A stretch of DNA of 64,000 bases from assembly GCA_917880885.1 (NCBI GenBank), contig OU862907.1, positions 70,303,072-70,367,071 of the forward strand, given 5' to 3'. The position numbers and the translations under genes are program-made. This DNA is from Limnephilus marmoratus. Taxonomy: Eukaryota > Arthropoda > Insecta > Trichoptera > Limnephilidae. The notes under the pieces are model-generated. The model saw only the letters and a list, made by a program, of their open reading frames with translations, was not told the DNA's origin and did not search any database. Below are positions 20,860 through 31,045 of this stretch, piece after piece. Position 1 is the stretch's first letter. Every line of letters starts with the position of its first letter.

Positions 20860-22440
20860 TTCGATGAATTATTGTGACAAAACACAAATTAAAATTTGAT
20901 CCCACGATATCAGGATCGGGGAGAAGAAATTCCTTTACACCTCCAATAATATTTTTTCTACATTTTACAGTAAAGTGAATTGGGGTAAGTGACTTTTCAG
21001 GGTAAGTGCATCTAGTCTGGGCCTTCTGACTTCTTTGAATTCAATATTCAAGTGCTGCCATTTATGAAAATATATTTTAATTAGCTGAATTCACACTCTG
21101 ACACTTGATGGAGCTGCTCCACAAACATAGCGAGTTTTTAGAAAACATTGAATTTTGATCTATAAATTGACTTAATCTTGTACTGGGAAGCCACACATTG
21201 CTAACTACTCTTTAAATATTCAGGCTAATTTGATCGCTTGTCGGAACAACTCATATAGGTCTCATAGAAATAAGTCTCGGCCATAGACATTCAAATGGAT
21301 AGACGAGAAGATACAGGTGAGGGGTAAAACCAAACTATGGGGGGGCGAAGAGGGGAAGATGACTGTGATTAGTTGAAAAATCAATCTGACAGTATATAGG
21401 CATCTCGCATTATAATATCACCATTTAGTTCTTAAAAGCAAAATCTGCTTTGAATGAATAGACCTTTTTACATGGGAGCGCGAATTGCTTGCCACGATAA
21501 TAAAATATTTGCGTAGGCCAAATGTACGCCCCAAAAAGATTCGCCCGTTTTCACATAGCAATATTTTGTTGCCGTGTTTAGTTAAGACACTTTTACAAAT
21601 GTTTCATAATTTACTTACTTACCCCTGTAACCAGCGACGAGCAAACTAAGGAACCGCCCACATTCGCTATGTGCACATTGATATGTAGGTATGTTGTATA
21701 GCACAAGCTTGGCGTTTTAGCGTGTTATTTCGTTAAATGTATAGATGTTAGCTTCGCGCTGCCCACGGCAAGAATGATGACGTCACACATTTTAAATTCA
21801 ATCGAGGCTCTATCCACTTCCCATGGGGCAAACTGGCGCCAAAGAGGAGCTCCAGCCGGATCCATGGGGAGGGGGAAATAATGCGTTTTTATCACTTAGG
21901 GCAGGTCCAGATATATTCATATGTCCGTGGCCTCAGCAAAGCTACGGTCCTGGGTTCAATTCAAACATGTGACCGTATTTTAAGTCTTATTTTTATGTAT
22001 CAAATGTTTGATTGAGAGTCACTAATAATGTCCTCAGTGATTAATTACTGTGACATAATATAAATTACAATTTGATCCTACGACTTCTAGTTCCTAGAAT
22101 ATATTTAGGAATTACTGCCAGTGATTGCAAGCCTCAAAAGTAAAAACTATGTTTCAGCGGTAAAAAAACTTGGATAATGTAGGTAGAAATGAAACCTTCG
22201 AAGGTTACGAAGCACCATACAAAGAGGATTTGCACCGCACCGCAGTCAGAAGGATGGATTCATACATTTGTCACTCTTGGACACACTGACCCACCCCTCA
22301 TACCCTTTTTCTTCCCATAACTTCCTCTCCTTCATTTGATCCTACGACTTCTAGATTCGCAGTCGAGAATATTAACCAATCATTAAAATGAAGGTCATTA
22401 AAATAATAATATTATATAGTGATATAAAAAAGTCATATTA
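20860..22440. other. Repeat-derived non-coding DNA, including a reversed hAT fragment
   Basis: 21440-21800 is an inverted, diverged copy of about 650-1180 of the first hAT (ATGGGAGCGCGAATTGCT against AGCAATTCGCGCTCCCAT; GATGACGTCACA against TGTGACGTCATC). 21930-21965 has a SINE B-box-like motif (GGGTTCAATTC). 22200-22340 resembles the LINE/SINE tail family of 27230. No host coding exon is visible. Confidence 0.5.
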
Positions 22441-22484
22441 ATTATTTATTACTATAAAAATAGTATAATCGGTTTTAACTCCTT

Positions 22485-22835
22485 CTGTCTGTCTGTAACT
22501 CCAATTCAATGAACTCTAAAACTTGGATTTGCTTTGAATTTAAGTGACATTTTCAAGAATGGAACTGATTAGTGAAAAATTCAGACAATCGATTAAGTTT
22601 AATGTATCTCTGTAACTCCGCTTCAATGAACTCTACAAGTCAGATTTGCTTTGAATTTAAGTCGCTAATTAAAAATTGGAACTGATTGTGTAAAAAAATC
22701 AAACAATTGATATAGCCGAATTCTGTCTGTAACTCCGGTTCAATAAACTCTAAAAACTCGGATTTGCCATGAATTTGCTGGGATTTTCAAGATTGGAACT
22801 GATTTTCTGAAAAATTCAGACAATTGAACTAGGAC
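22485..22835. repeat. Three diverged ~120-bp tandem units
   Basis: CTGTAACTCC...TTCAATGAACTCTA...GGATTTGC...GAACTGATT...AAAAATTCAGACAAT recurs three times (from about 22493, 22614 and 22730) with roughly 80-85% similarity by eye. It is non-coding. Confidence 0.75.
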
Positions 22836-23073
22836 GTGATAAAAGAGTGTGATAGTTGAATCACTACTTTTAAAATATCGCCAAGTGATTTTTTTTTCTT
22901 TCTTTAAACCCAGGTACTCGTATACCATTTGACGTAGAAATCAAAGAAAATATTTCCAAAATAGGGAAAAAACACGGAGGTTTAAATACCAGATATGACA
23001 CAAAAACATGAATTTTCTTTTGATATTTCACTGGGAACTTCTTTGGAAATCACTGCTTCAGTGTTTCCAAGTC

Positions 23074-23573
23074 NNNNNNNNNNNNNNNNNNNNNNNNNNN
23101 NNNNNNNNNNNNNNNNNNNNNNNNNNNNNNNNNNNNNNNNNNNNNNNNNNNNNNNNNNNNNNNNNNNNNNNNNNNNNNNNNNNNNNNNNNNNNNNNNNNN
23201 NNNNNNNNNNNNNNNNNNNNNNNNNNNNNNNNNNNNNNNNNNNNNNNNNNNNNNNNNNNNNNNNNNNNNNNNNNNNNNNNNNNNNNNNNNNNNNNNNNNN
23301 NNNNNNNNNNNNNNNNNNNNNNNNNNNNNNNNNNNNNNNNNNNNNNNNNNNNNNNNNNNNNNNNNNNNNNNNNNNNNNNNNNNNNNNNNNNNNNNNNNNN
23401 NNNNNNNNNNNNNNNNNNNNNNNNNNNNNNNNNNNNNNNNNNNNNNNNNNNNNNNNNNNNNNNNNNNNNNNNNNNNNNNNNNNNNNNNNNNNNNNNNNNN
23501 NNNNNNNNNNNNNNNNNNNNNNNNNNNNNNNNNNNNNNNNNNNNNNNNNNNNNNNNNNNNNNNNNNNNNNNNN
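23074..23573. other. Assembly gap (500 N)
   Basis: Exactly 500 undetermined bases, most likely a placeholder length. Open frames spanning it are artefacts. Confidence 0.99.
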
Positions 23574-23796
23574 ACATTTATTATGTACAAATTACTACCT
23601 CTCATGAGGGGGTAATGTTAAAAAAAGTAATTACATAAAGAAGTAGCGTTGATCTAGATCTGATCAAAGTATCTACTAGTTTGTATAGTTTGTTGAACGT
23701 TTTGTCTTTGCTTGGTGAGAATTGTTACACATACTTGGTGGCAAATACTTTGACACTAATTAATTACAAGTTGTATATGGAACAAATGGTATTTAC

Positions 23797-24061
23797 CTGC
23801 CGGGCTGACTTCCACAGCGCGGACACTTTTTCACTTCTTCCAGCATCATTTCTCCATAGTTTGCAGCACTTTCTCCGGAATTGTTCTCGGTGTAGATCCA
23901 GTTGGCAAACATCAGCAAGGTCCTGTTGTTTGGGTGCGGCTCCGCATCCAGCAGGTTCTCCGGACACTGCTCCGAGGAACTGAGAAGGTAAGTTACCAGT
24001 TGTTGTAATTGGCCCCCTCCCAATAACAAACTTCTGTCAACTTCCATGGTGCGTCCTATTC
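23797..24061 (-). pseudogene. Paralogous first coding exon of the lipase-NACHT family
   Basis: Read on the minus strand from the ATG at 24047, it begins MEVDRSLLLGGGQLQQLVTY. It matches the start of the gene at 60300 at about 50 of 67 positions by eye, up to YGEMM. The upstream intron matches too: ACACTTTGTTCCAG precedes both exons and similarity reaches back about 90 bp. The acceptor is at 24062-24063. A canonical-looking donor CAG|GTAAAT lies at 23797/23796, after which it diverges (KKCPRCGSQPGR) from the lipase domain. Either this is a truncated relic, or it splices to exons hidden in the adjacent gap. The lipase and NACHT parts are not visible. Confidence 0.7.
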
Positions 24062-24156
24062 CTGGAACAAAGTGTATTAATATTATTAAGTGTATTAGAT
24101 ACTTATATTTAAAGTTAACATTTAATAATCACCATAAAATGAAAGTGTTATCTATG

Positions 24157-25419
24157 TAGTAGCTGAACCCGGCATGCGTTTCAAGGCTACTTAAATAAAG
24201 ATATTGTTTTTCCCTGCATGTCCGCTCCCCTTCCGCCTCCTCTTTCCGTCCCGCGAACCCCCTCCACCTTCCTCCCCTTTCCCGCCTTTCCACCTCCCTC
24301 ATTCCTCTCCCCCTCCCGCCTACCACCCGCCCTACCGCTAAAATACGACATCCGTAACCGTGGGGGTCGACCGATGACCCCATGCAATTTTTTTTGGACT
24401 TTTAAACCATAGAAATCACTTTGAATATATACATTTCTTCATTTGTCCATTTATTTATTTTTACCTATATTTGACAAAATATTTTTTCCTACGATAACGA
24501 TTTTTCACGTTTTTTTTTAAACAGCAATTTTTTTTTTCATATGAATACCGCACAAGAGTCCCAACTGCTCCCGTCTGAAGCCAGTAAGACTATGGCATCC
24601 CCAACTAGGGTATGTTGTGAGGCTGAAGGTGGCGGGGAGGGGAAGAAGATAGGGAAGAGGAAGGTGGGGAAGTACCTGGCTATTCAGATCTGGTCACCAA
24701 ACACGGCTAGTGCCATTTCAAGTACCCAAATTATAATAGGCCGGCCGTCAAATTATGTATTAATTCAGATTATGTATTAATCATTTGCGCAGGAATACCT
24801 AAAATACTAAAAATATATTTCATGTTTTTAAGTAAATATAAGAAGGATAGTAATTTTGGGGTCTACTTCGGCCCCAGTCGGCTGCGGGAGAGTTAAATAC
24901 ACTAGTTTTTCAAAATACTCGGACACTTATTGCAAAAATTTTATACAAATTTCATAACGACAGAGCTCACCAGTGTATATTATAGAAACACTCTTCTGTG
25001 CTAAAAAGCAGTGTTCTGTAAAAATCTTGTATCCATCCATCGATTAATTTGAGGGATACTTTAATTATGTGAGCTCAAAAGGGGGGGGGGGGGGAGACCA
25101 GCAAAATCTCACGTTACTTAACGTAGAATATACGAAGTGGCCCTAATTTCTCTCCAAGGGGGGGGGGGGGGGGGGTCTAGATTGGAAGAAAAACTGCTCA
25201 CGTAAATAATATATGCCCCCTTTCCAATATTTGCAGACTCAAATACGAAACCGAAATTTTTACTGGATACGGACACCCTAATCACCTAGCAGTATGAAAT
25301 ATACTGTACGACCTATTCTCATACCTACAAAATATACGTTAAAAAATCATAAAAATCGGTCGAGCCGTTTCGGAGGAGTGCGACCACAAACACCGTGACA
25401 CGAGATTTTTATATAAGGA
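24157..25419 (-). mobile_element. Helitron-like element containing a SINE
   Basis: On the minus strand the 5' end is TCCTTATATAAAAATCTCGT, followed by the GTCACGGTGTTTG-type sequence common at insect Helitron 5' ends. The other end (GTAGCTGAACCCGGCATGCG, plus strand) is an eroded CTAG terminus. A pyrimidine-rich block (24210-24330) and a SINE (24541-24720) lie inside, as do long G homopolymers near 25081 and 25158. No Rep/helicase gene is present, so it is non-autonomous. Confidence 0.6.
24541..24720 (-). repeat. SINE copy, head truncated
   Basis: ATGAATACCGCACAAGAGTC through GGGGAAGTACCTGGCTATTC matches 36800-36960. It ends at about CACGGCTAGTGCCATTTCA; the tRNA-like head is missing. Confidence 0.7.
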
Positions 25420-25913
25420 CTAGCTGATCCGGCGAACTTCGTACCGCCTCAGAATCAAAAACTGTTGTCAACTTATTAGCTGAATTGATCTAAATTGTTT
25501 CTCCCTGCGTATACCATACCTTGATCTAAATTGTTTCTCCCTGCGTATCCTTTACCCTCTCGCGTTCCCTCTCCCTCTCCCCACTCCACTTCGCCCCTCC
25601 CCCCACCCCCTTCCCCCTCCCCCTCCCCCCTCCCACCTCCTCCCTCCCCCCTCCCCCGATTCACAGTTCAATATTATACCCCTTACAATATTGCTGCAGT
25701 TCTTTCAAAATAGGAGAAATCGTTCCATACAAAATGTATGGGGAAAATAATTTTCTTCGGAGTGGAACACCCTTTACTTTTAGGGGTATGAAAAATAGAT
25801 GTTGGTCGATTCTCAGACCTACCAGATAAGCACACAAAATTTCATCAAAATTGGTCCAGCCGTTTCGGAGGAGTATGCTAACAAACACCGTGACACGAGA
25901 ATTTTATATATTA
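25420..25913 (-). mobile_element. Helitron-like element, second in tandem
   Basis: The minus-strand 3' end reads GGCGGTACGAAGTTCGCC then GGATCAGCTAG: a short hairpin followed by CTAG, as expected for Helitrons (CTRR). The 5' end near 25913 carries TTCTCGTGTCACGGTGTTTG. It directly abuts the previous element, whose 5' TC lies at 25418-25419. It is non-coding. Confidence 0.7.
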
Positions 25914-26221
25914 AATTTTCAAAATTACATTTTGTAATTTCCTAAAAATTGTAAAAATTTGACGTCATTTATAATGTACAATATATCAGGGTGTTAAGGG
26001 ATGCACTTGACTTACTAACCAGTGATTCCTGACATTAATTGGAATAAAATATGGGACTGAAATTTTGGTCTCCGGTGACTATTTTTAATGTTTTTTTTTT
26101 TTTTTATTTCTTCTTCAAAACCAATAAAAAAATTCTTCATTGATCACTCAGAGGATTAACCACCCAAGCCCTCACCCGGCTTACCTGTCTAATACCCACT
26201 GATTTTGTTATGTTTCAAGTT

Positions 26222-26590
26222 GACGGCCTCCGTGGTCGAGGTCTAGGGCAAGTACGACTAGCAATCCGGAAGCACATAATAAGATTCAATTTATTTGAAT
26301 GATTTTTGTTATTTTATAATTAAACATTTAAAAATAATACAAGGTATATTTGCAATACGTACAATGGAAGAAACTCTCAGTATCGCCTCGGTGTAAGCCA
26401 CACTTGATACATGGCTTGAAAGCCGTGTTTGGTGACTAGATCTGAATAGTTAGGAACTTCCAATTCTTCCTCTTCCAGTCTCCTCCCCTTTCCATAACCT
26501 TCAGCTTCGCAATGTACCCCAACTGGGGATGCCATAGTGTCACTGGCTCCAGGCGTTTGGGAGCAGTTGGGACTCTTGTGTGGTATTTAA
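26222..26590 (+). repeat. SINE copy, nearly full length
   Basis: The head GACGGCCTCCGTGGTCGAG is followed by a degraded tRNA-like part, then ACTCTCAGTATCGCC, GACTAGATCTGAATAG, and the tail GGGAGCAGTTGGGACTCTTG. This fixes the family's orientation. It lacks a clear B box. Confidence 0.75.
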
Positions 26591-26994
26591 TTTTAAAAAA
26601 ATTGAAAAGAAAAAAAACATGAAAAATGCTAACTGAGGCCAAAAATTAATTTAAATTGTTTTCTCCAAATCATGTCAGGAATCATGTACGTCCTTTAAAC
26701 ACCCTGTATATATATTTTATAATAAGAAAATAATATATTAAAAAAAACGTTGAGAAAAAACTTTCAATTCTACTTTTTAACTGTATCATTGTAATGAACT
26801 TATAAAAATTTGGTTTCAAAGTTAAAAAATTGATGAAAATCACCCCATTTTACGGTACCTAATAACGTTATCAAAAATTACTTTATAAAAACTCCGATCA
26901 CAAAAGTTTTGCTTCAACCACGGGTATACACATTTTTTTAAACGATAAACTTATGCAGAAAGATTCGTAGGAGTCTCAAAAATTATGGTGACCC

Positions 26995-27165
26995 GATAGT
27001 TGATCCCCCGACAGTTGATCCCCCGACAGTTGATCCCCTGACAGTTGTTCCCACGACAGTTGATCCCCCGACAGTTGATCCCTCGACAGATGATCCCCGA
27101 CAGTTGATCCCCCGACAGTTGCTCCCCTGACAGTTGATCCCCCGGCAGTTTGTCCCCCGAAAATA
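26995..27165. repeat. 15-bp minisatellite (CAGTTGATCCCCCGA)n
   Basis: About eleven imperfect copies of CAGTTGATCCCCCGA. Related short stretches occur at 37911-37945, 44262-44295 and 48378-48460, the first and last two within related flanks. On the minus strand it gives a GGSTVGGSTV-like open frame that I regard as a translation artefact. Confidence 0.9.
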
Positions 27166-27219
27166 TAATAAAATTTTTTGTGCATTATTTAACAATTTCA
27201 AATGTAAAATCGACTTCAA

Positions 27220-27500
27220 AAATGGAGAGATTGGCTGAAAGAGACCTTTTGACTTCTCTGGCAGGACTTTCTCGGAACATCGCCTTGCACCGCAGTGGGA
27301 GTGATGGATTCTTACGTCCGTCACTCCTGGACACACTGACCTCATGATTCCTACACACCCCCCATAAATTTTTCTTCCTAGAACTTTATCTTCTTTCTTT
27401 CCCTAAAAAGACCCTCCACACAGCATCCCCAAAGAAGATATAGGCCCTGAGAGGACTTTTTCCTCAGGGCCTCCTGTCTGGAGCTAATTCAAAAAATAAA
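27220..27500 (+). repeat. Short retroelement with shared LINE 3' tail
   Basis: It contains CTGGCAGGACTTTCTCGGAA, CGCAGTGGGAGTGATGGATT, then the hairpin tail GACCCTCCACACAGCATCCC ... CCTCAGGGCCTCC and AATAAATAAATA. The tail equals that of the LINE at 8560-8650. Copies occur at 46500-47065, 47745-47930 (minus), 51470-51660 (minus) and 54060-54480. Confidence 0.7.
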
Positions 27501-27759
27501 TAAATAAAAAAGTAAGGCCAGATCGGTTTATTTTTTCAGTGCTTCTGACCCAAGGTTCAAAAAAATCTACTTTGTCGGCACGTCTGTTGTATCGGTATTC
27601 TAAAGCAATGTACGAGTGATATTTATGAGGAAATGGGAGTAGCGAGGGGTAAGTGTGTTACCTTGTTGTTTGAAATGTCGCTCCCGATCTTCAGGAGAAA
27701 TTAAATAAACAAAATAAATAATTTAATTCAGCCCTAATATGAAAGAACAGGAATATCGA

Positions 27760-27870
27760 AAACAATGTTATCGAAAAAAAGCGTTATCAACATAACAGCG
27801 TTATCGATAAAACAGTGTTATTGAAAAAACAGCGTAATCAACATAACAGCGTCATCGGAAAAACATCGTT
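27760..27870. repeat. ~15-17-bp A-rich tandem repeat, first block
   Basis: Imperfect copies of AAAACAGCGTTATCGA, resumed at 28245-28625. The 370 bases between are unrelated and could be an insertion. Confidence 0.8.
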
Positions 27871-28244
27871 GTTAGGTTTTGCTTCGATTAAAATCAAATG
27901 TAAGTTTTTAGGTCTTTAAAACTTCAACAAGAATTCCAAGGTAGATCAAAATTTATTTATTGGCAATAATGTACAACAATCCAATCCAAATAAATTATTA
28001 AATCCCCCCAACGGACCGACAATATAACGTTTCCTTTTAAAGGCAAACTAATGCAGAAAGAGGTAGAAAATAATTAATTCATCCTATTTATAAACTTACT
28101 ACAGGGTCCATTGGAAAGGGAAAATTATAGCCACTCCCGACATCTATGGGCAAATCTTCGAACTACAACTATGCCTGACATCTTTGTCAGAAGCAGAGAA
28201 ACATTTCATCCCTTGCCCAACTAAATACCAACTTTAATTTCTTA

Positions 28245-28625
28245 ATGATCGTTATCAACATAACAGCGTATGTTCGAAAAAACAGCATTATCAACATAAC
28301 AGTGTTTTCGATAAAACAGCGTTATCAAAATTACAGCGTTATAAAAAAACAATAGCTGTATTGAAAAAAAAACAGCTTCATCTGAAAAAAACTGCTCTAT
28401 CGAAAAAACAGCGTTATTGAAAAAAATTGCTGTATGGAAAAGCAGCTTCATCGGAAAAAAACTGCATTATCGAAAAAACAGCTTTGTCAAAAAAAAAGCA
28501 TTAACGAAAAAACAGCATCGTCGAAAAAACAAAGGTTATCGAAAAAACAGCGTACTAAAAAAACAGCATTATTGAAAAAACAGTGTTAGCGAAAACACAG
28601 CGTTATCGAAATAATGCTGTTTTTG
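28245..28625. repeat. ~15-17-bp A-rich tandem repeat, second block
   Basis: More than twenty imperfect copies of AAAAAACAGCGTTATCG with variants (GCATTATC, GCTTCATC). The 69-codon minus-strand frame across it is compositional. Confidence 0.85.
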
Positions 28626-28779
28626 TGCAGATCCATTCAAATTACGCGCCATACATGAGTTATGTGTCATCCTATTTGCAATATTTAACTTCATTTTATA
28701 CCCATCATTTTATATTTAAATTAATTAACTAGCATAATTAATAATATAAATAAACAAGAGATCAACTGACCTCAGCAAG

Positions 28780-28891
28780 TTATTGGAATACCGCTAAGCC
28801 AGCTCTAGTCCGTGTAGCCAGCACTTTCGAGCTGCCTGAGAGAGCGCCTTGAAGATGAGGTGTGCAGTCGGCAAAGGTTGAACCACAGCAC
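28780..28891 (-). CDS. Candidate terminal exon, unrecognised
   Basis: On the minus strand a good acceptor (TATATTTGCAG, ending at 28892) opens a 36-codon frame beginning CCGSTFADCTPHLQGALSGS and ending LAVFQ at a TAA (28780-28782). Base composition is clearly richer in G+C than the surroundings. It lies upstream, on the same strand, of the lipase-NACHT paralogous exon, but also right beside the 113-bp array. No family is recognised. It could be the last exon of a separate gene, a 5' exon, or chance. Confidence 0.3.
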
Positions 28892-28961
28892 CTGCAAATA
28901 TAAACCATTCGTAAATAATATGCTGATAAACTTCAAATTTAATTAACTGGAAATATAAAGT

Positions 28962-30305
28962 TCATTTTTGCTCAACGGCATGTAACGAATTTATCACTTG
29001 GATCATCCTATCTTGTTTACTGATATCACAACAAGACTAGAGATCGGCTGCAGATATCCCTAGACATTTTGTTCAACGGCTTGTAACGGTTGAATTAGTC
29101 ACATTGATCATTCTGTGATCCTGTCCTGTTTACTGATATCACAACAAGACTAGAGATCGGCTGCAGATATCCCTAGACATTTTGTTCAACGGCTTGTAAC
29201 GGTTGAATTAGTCACATTGATCATCCTGTCCTGTTTACTGATATCACAACAAGACTAGAGATCGGCTGCAGATATCCCTAGACATTTTGTTCAACGGCTT
29301 GTAACGGTTGAACTAGTCACATTGATCATTCTGTGATCCTGTCCTGTTTACTGATATCACAACAAGACTAGAGATCGGCTGCAGATATCCCTAGACATTT
29401 TGTTCAACGGCTTGTAACGGTTGAACTAGTCACATTGATCATTCTGTGATCCTGTCCTGTTTACTGATATCACAACAAGACTAGAGATCGGCTGCAGATA
29501 TCCCTAGACATTTTGTTCAACGGCTTGTAACGGTTGAACTAGTCACATTGATCATTCTGTGATCCTGTCCTGTTTACTGATATCACAACAAGACTAGAGA
29601 TCGGCTGCAGATATCCCTAGACATTTTGTTCAACGGCTTGTAACGGTTGAACTAGTCACATTGATCATTCTGTGATCCTGTCCTGTTTACTGATATCACA
29701 ACAAGACTAGAGATCGGCTGCAGATATCCCTAGACATTTTGTTCAACGGCTTGTAACGGTTGAACTAGTCACATTGATCATTCTGTGATCCTGTCCTGTT
29801 TACTGATATCACAACAAGACTAGAGATCGGCTGCAGATATCCCTAGACATTTTGTTCAACGGCTTGTAACGGTTGAACTAGTCACATTGATCATTCTGTG
29901 ATCCTGTCCTGTTTACTGATATCACAACAAGACTAGAGATCGGCTGCAGATATCCCTAGACATTTTGTTCAACGGCTTGTAACGGTTGAACTAGTCACAT
30001 TGATCATTCTGTGATCCTGTCCTGTTTACTGATATCACAACAAGACTAGAGATCGGCTGCAGATATCCCTAGACATTTTGTTCAACGGCTTGTAACGGTT
30101 GAACTAGTCACATTGATCATTCTGTGATCCTGTCCTGTTTACTGATATCACAACAAGACTAGAGATCGGCTGCAGATATCCCTAGACATTTTGTTCAACG
30201 GCTTGTAACGGTTGAACTAGTCACATTGATCATTCTGTGATCCTGTCCTGTTTACTGATATCACAACAAGACTAGAGATCGGCTGCAGATATCCCTAGAC
30301 ATTTT
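28962..30305. repeat. 113-bp tandem array, 12 units
   Basis: The marker GTTCAACGGC recurs at 29071, 29184, 29289, 29402, 29515, 29628, 29741, 29854, 29967, 30080 and 30193, with a diverged first copy at 28970. The period is 113 bp; one unit is 105 bp because it lacks ATTCTGTG. Later units appear virtually identical, so the array is homogenised. Each unit has GATATC sites flanking CACAACAAGACTAGAGATCG. The last unit ends at CATTTTG, directly against LINE sequence. Confidence 0.95.
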
Positions 30306-30339
30306 GAAAAATGGAAAGAAGAGCGGACTCTCGCAGATA

Positions 30340-30900
30340 ATTCCATTAATGGAGATCTGAATGCCGTTAGCGCTAATAAAAAAACTGTCAAAAGAAGCAA
30401 AGCTAGAAGTCCACACTGGAATTCTGGTACCAACCCTGATGTATGGCAGTGAGGCATGGAACTGGCAGAGGAAGGATGAAAGTAAACTGAATGCTGTTGA
30501 AATGAGATCTCTGAGGCGTATGTGTGTTAGAACCATGTATGATCGTGTCAGAAATGTGGAGATCCGCAAAGAATGCAACTGATGTAAGTGTAATGAGTAA
30601 AATTAAGAAAGGGACCCTCAGATGGTTTGGGCATGTAGAGCGAATGAAAGAAGAAAATAGTGCGATAAAATATATGATGCAAATGTCAAAGGTAGCAGAA
30701 GTCGGGAGCACCCGAGGAAGACATGGCACGATCAAGTGAATCAGATACTTGAGTCAGGCCATGTCAAAAGTCAGAATAATAGAAGAATATGTATGAGACG
30801 ATGTATGAATGTGAGTAAGGCAAAGAGTGTGTGCCAATATCGAGTTATTTGGCAGTCCGTTCTCTCTGACTACCCCTGCGGAGAAACGGCGTGATGGTTA
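30340..30900 (+). pseudogene. RTE-type LINE C-terminal fragment
   Basis: Frames 30361-30582 and 30524-30739 encode GILVPTLMYGSEAWNWQRKD, KLNAVEMRSLRRMC, DRVRNVEIRKEC, then SKIKKGTLRWFGHVERMKEE. This is the well-known tail of endonuclease-reverse-transcriptase LINEs (YGSEaW....L...EmrfLRr..g....DrvrN..Ir....v...i....LrWfGHv.RM). One frameshift separates the two frames. The RT core is absent, so it is a strongly 5'-truncated copy beginning at the edge of the 113-bp array. Confidence 0.85.
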
Positions 30901-31045
30901 GTTATGAGTTAGTCACTTCAGTTGGGATCAAGTAGGCTTAAGTACAGGAAGTGGACTCACGGCTTTCAGGGTGAACCAAACATGGCGGATACATCGAAAT
31001 CCTTCAATTTAATTTATTACACTTTTTGTATTTATTTATCTAATA

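Noticed and set aside
22982..23615. Long open frames of 175-207 codons on both strands
   Set aside because: They consist almost entirely of the 500-N gap; no sequence supports them.
26976..27345. Minus-strand protein with repeated GGSTV or GDQLS units
   Set aside because: Translation of a 15-bp minisatellite; open frames in more than one phase follow from the repeat length being a multiple of three.
28962..30305. CRISPR-like array
   Set aside because: Units are contiguous 113-bp tandem copies without variable spacers, in a eukaryotic context.
30261..30735. Minus-strand frames of 61-110 codons
   Set aside because: Antisense shadows of the plus-strand RTE-type LINE fragment.
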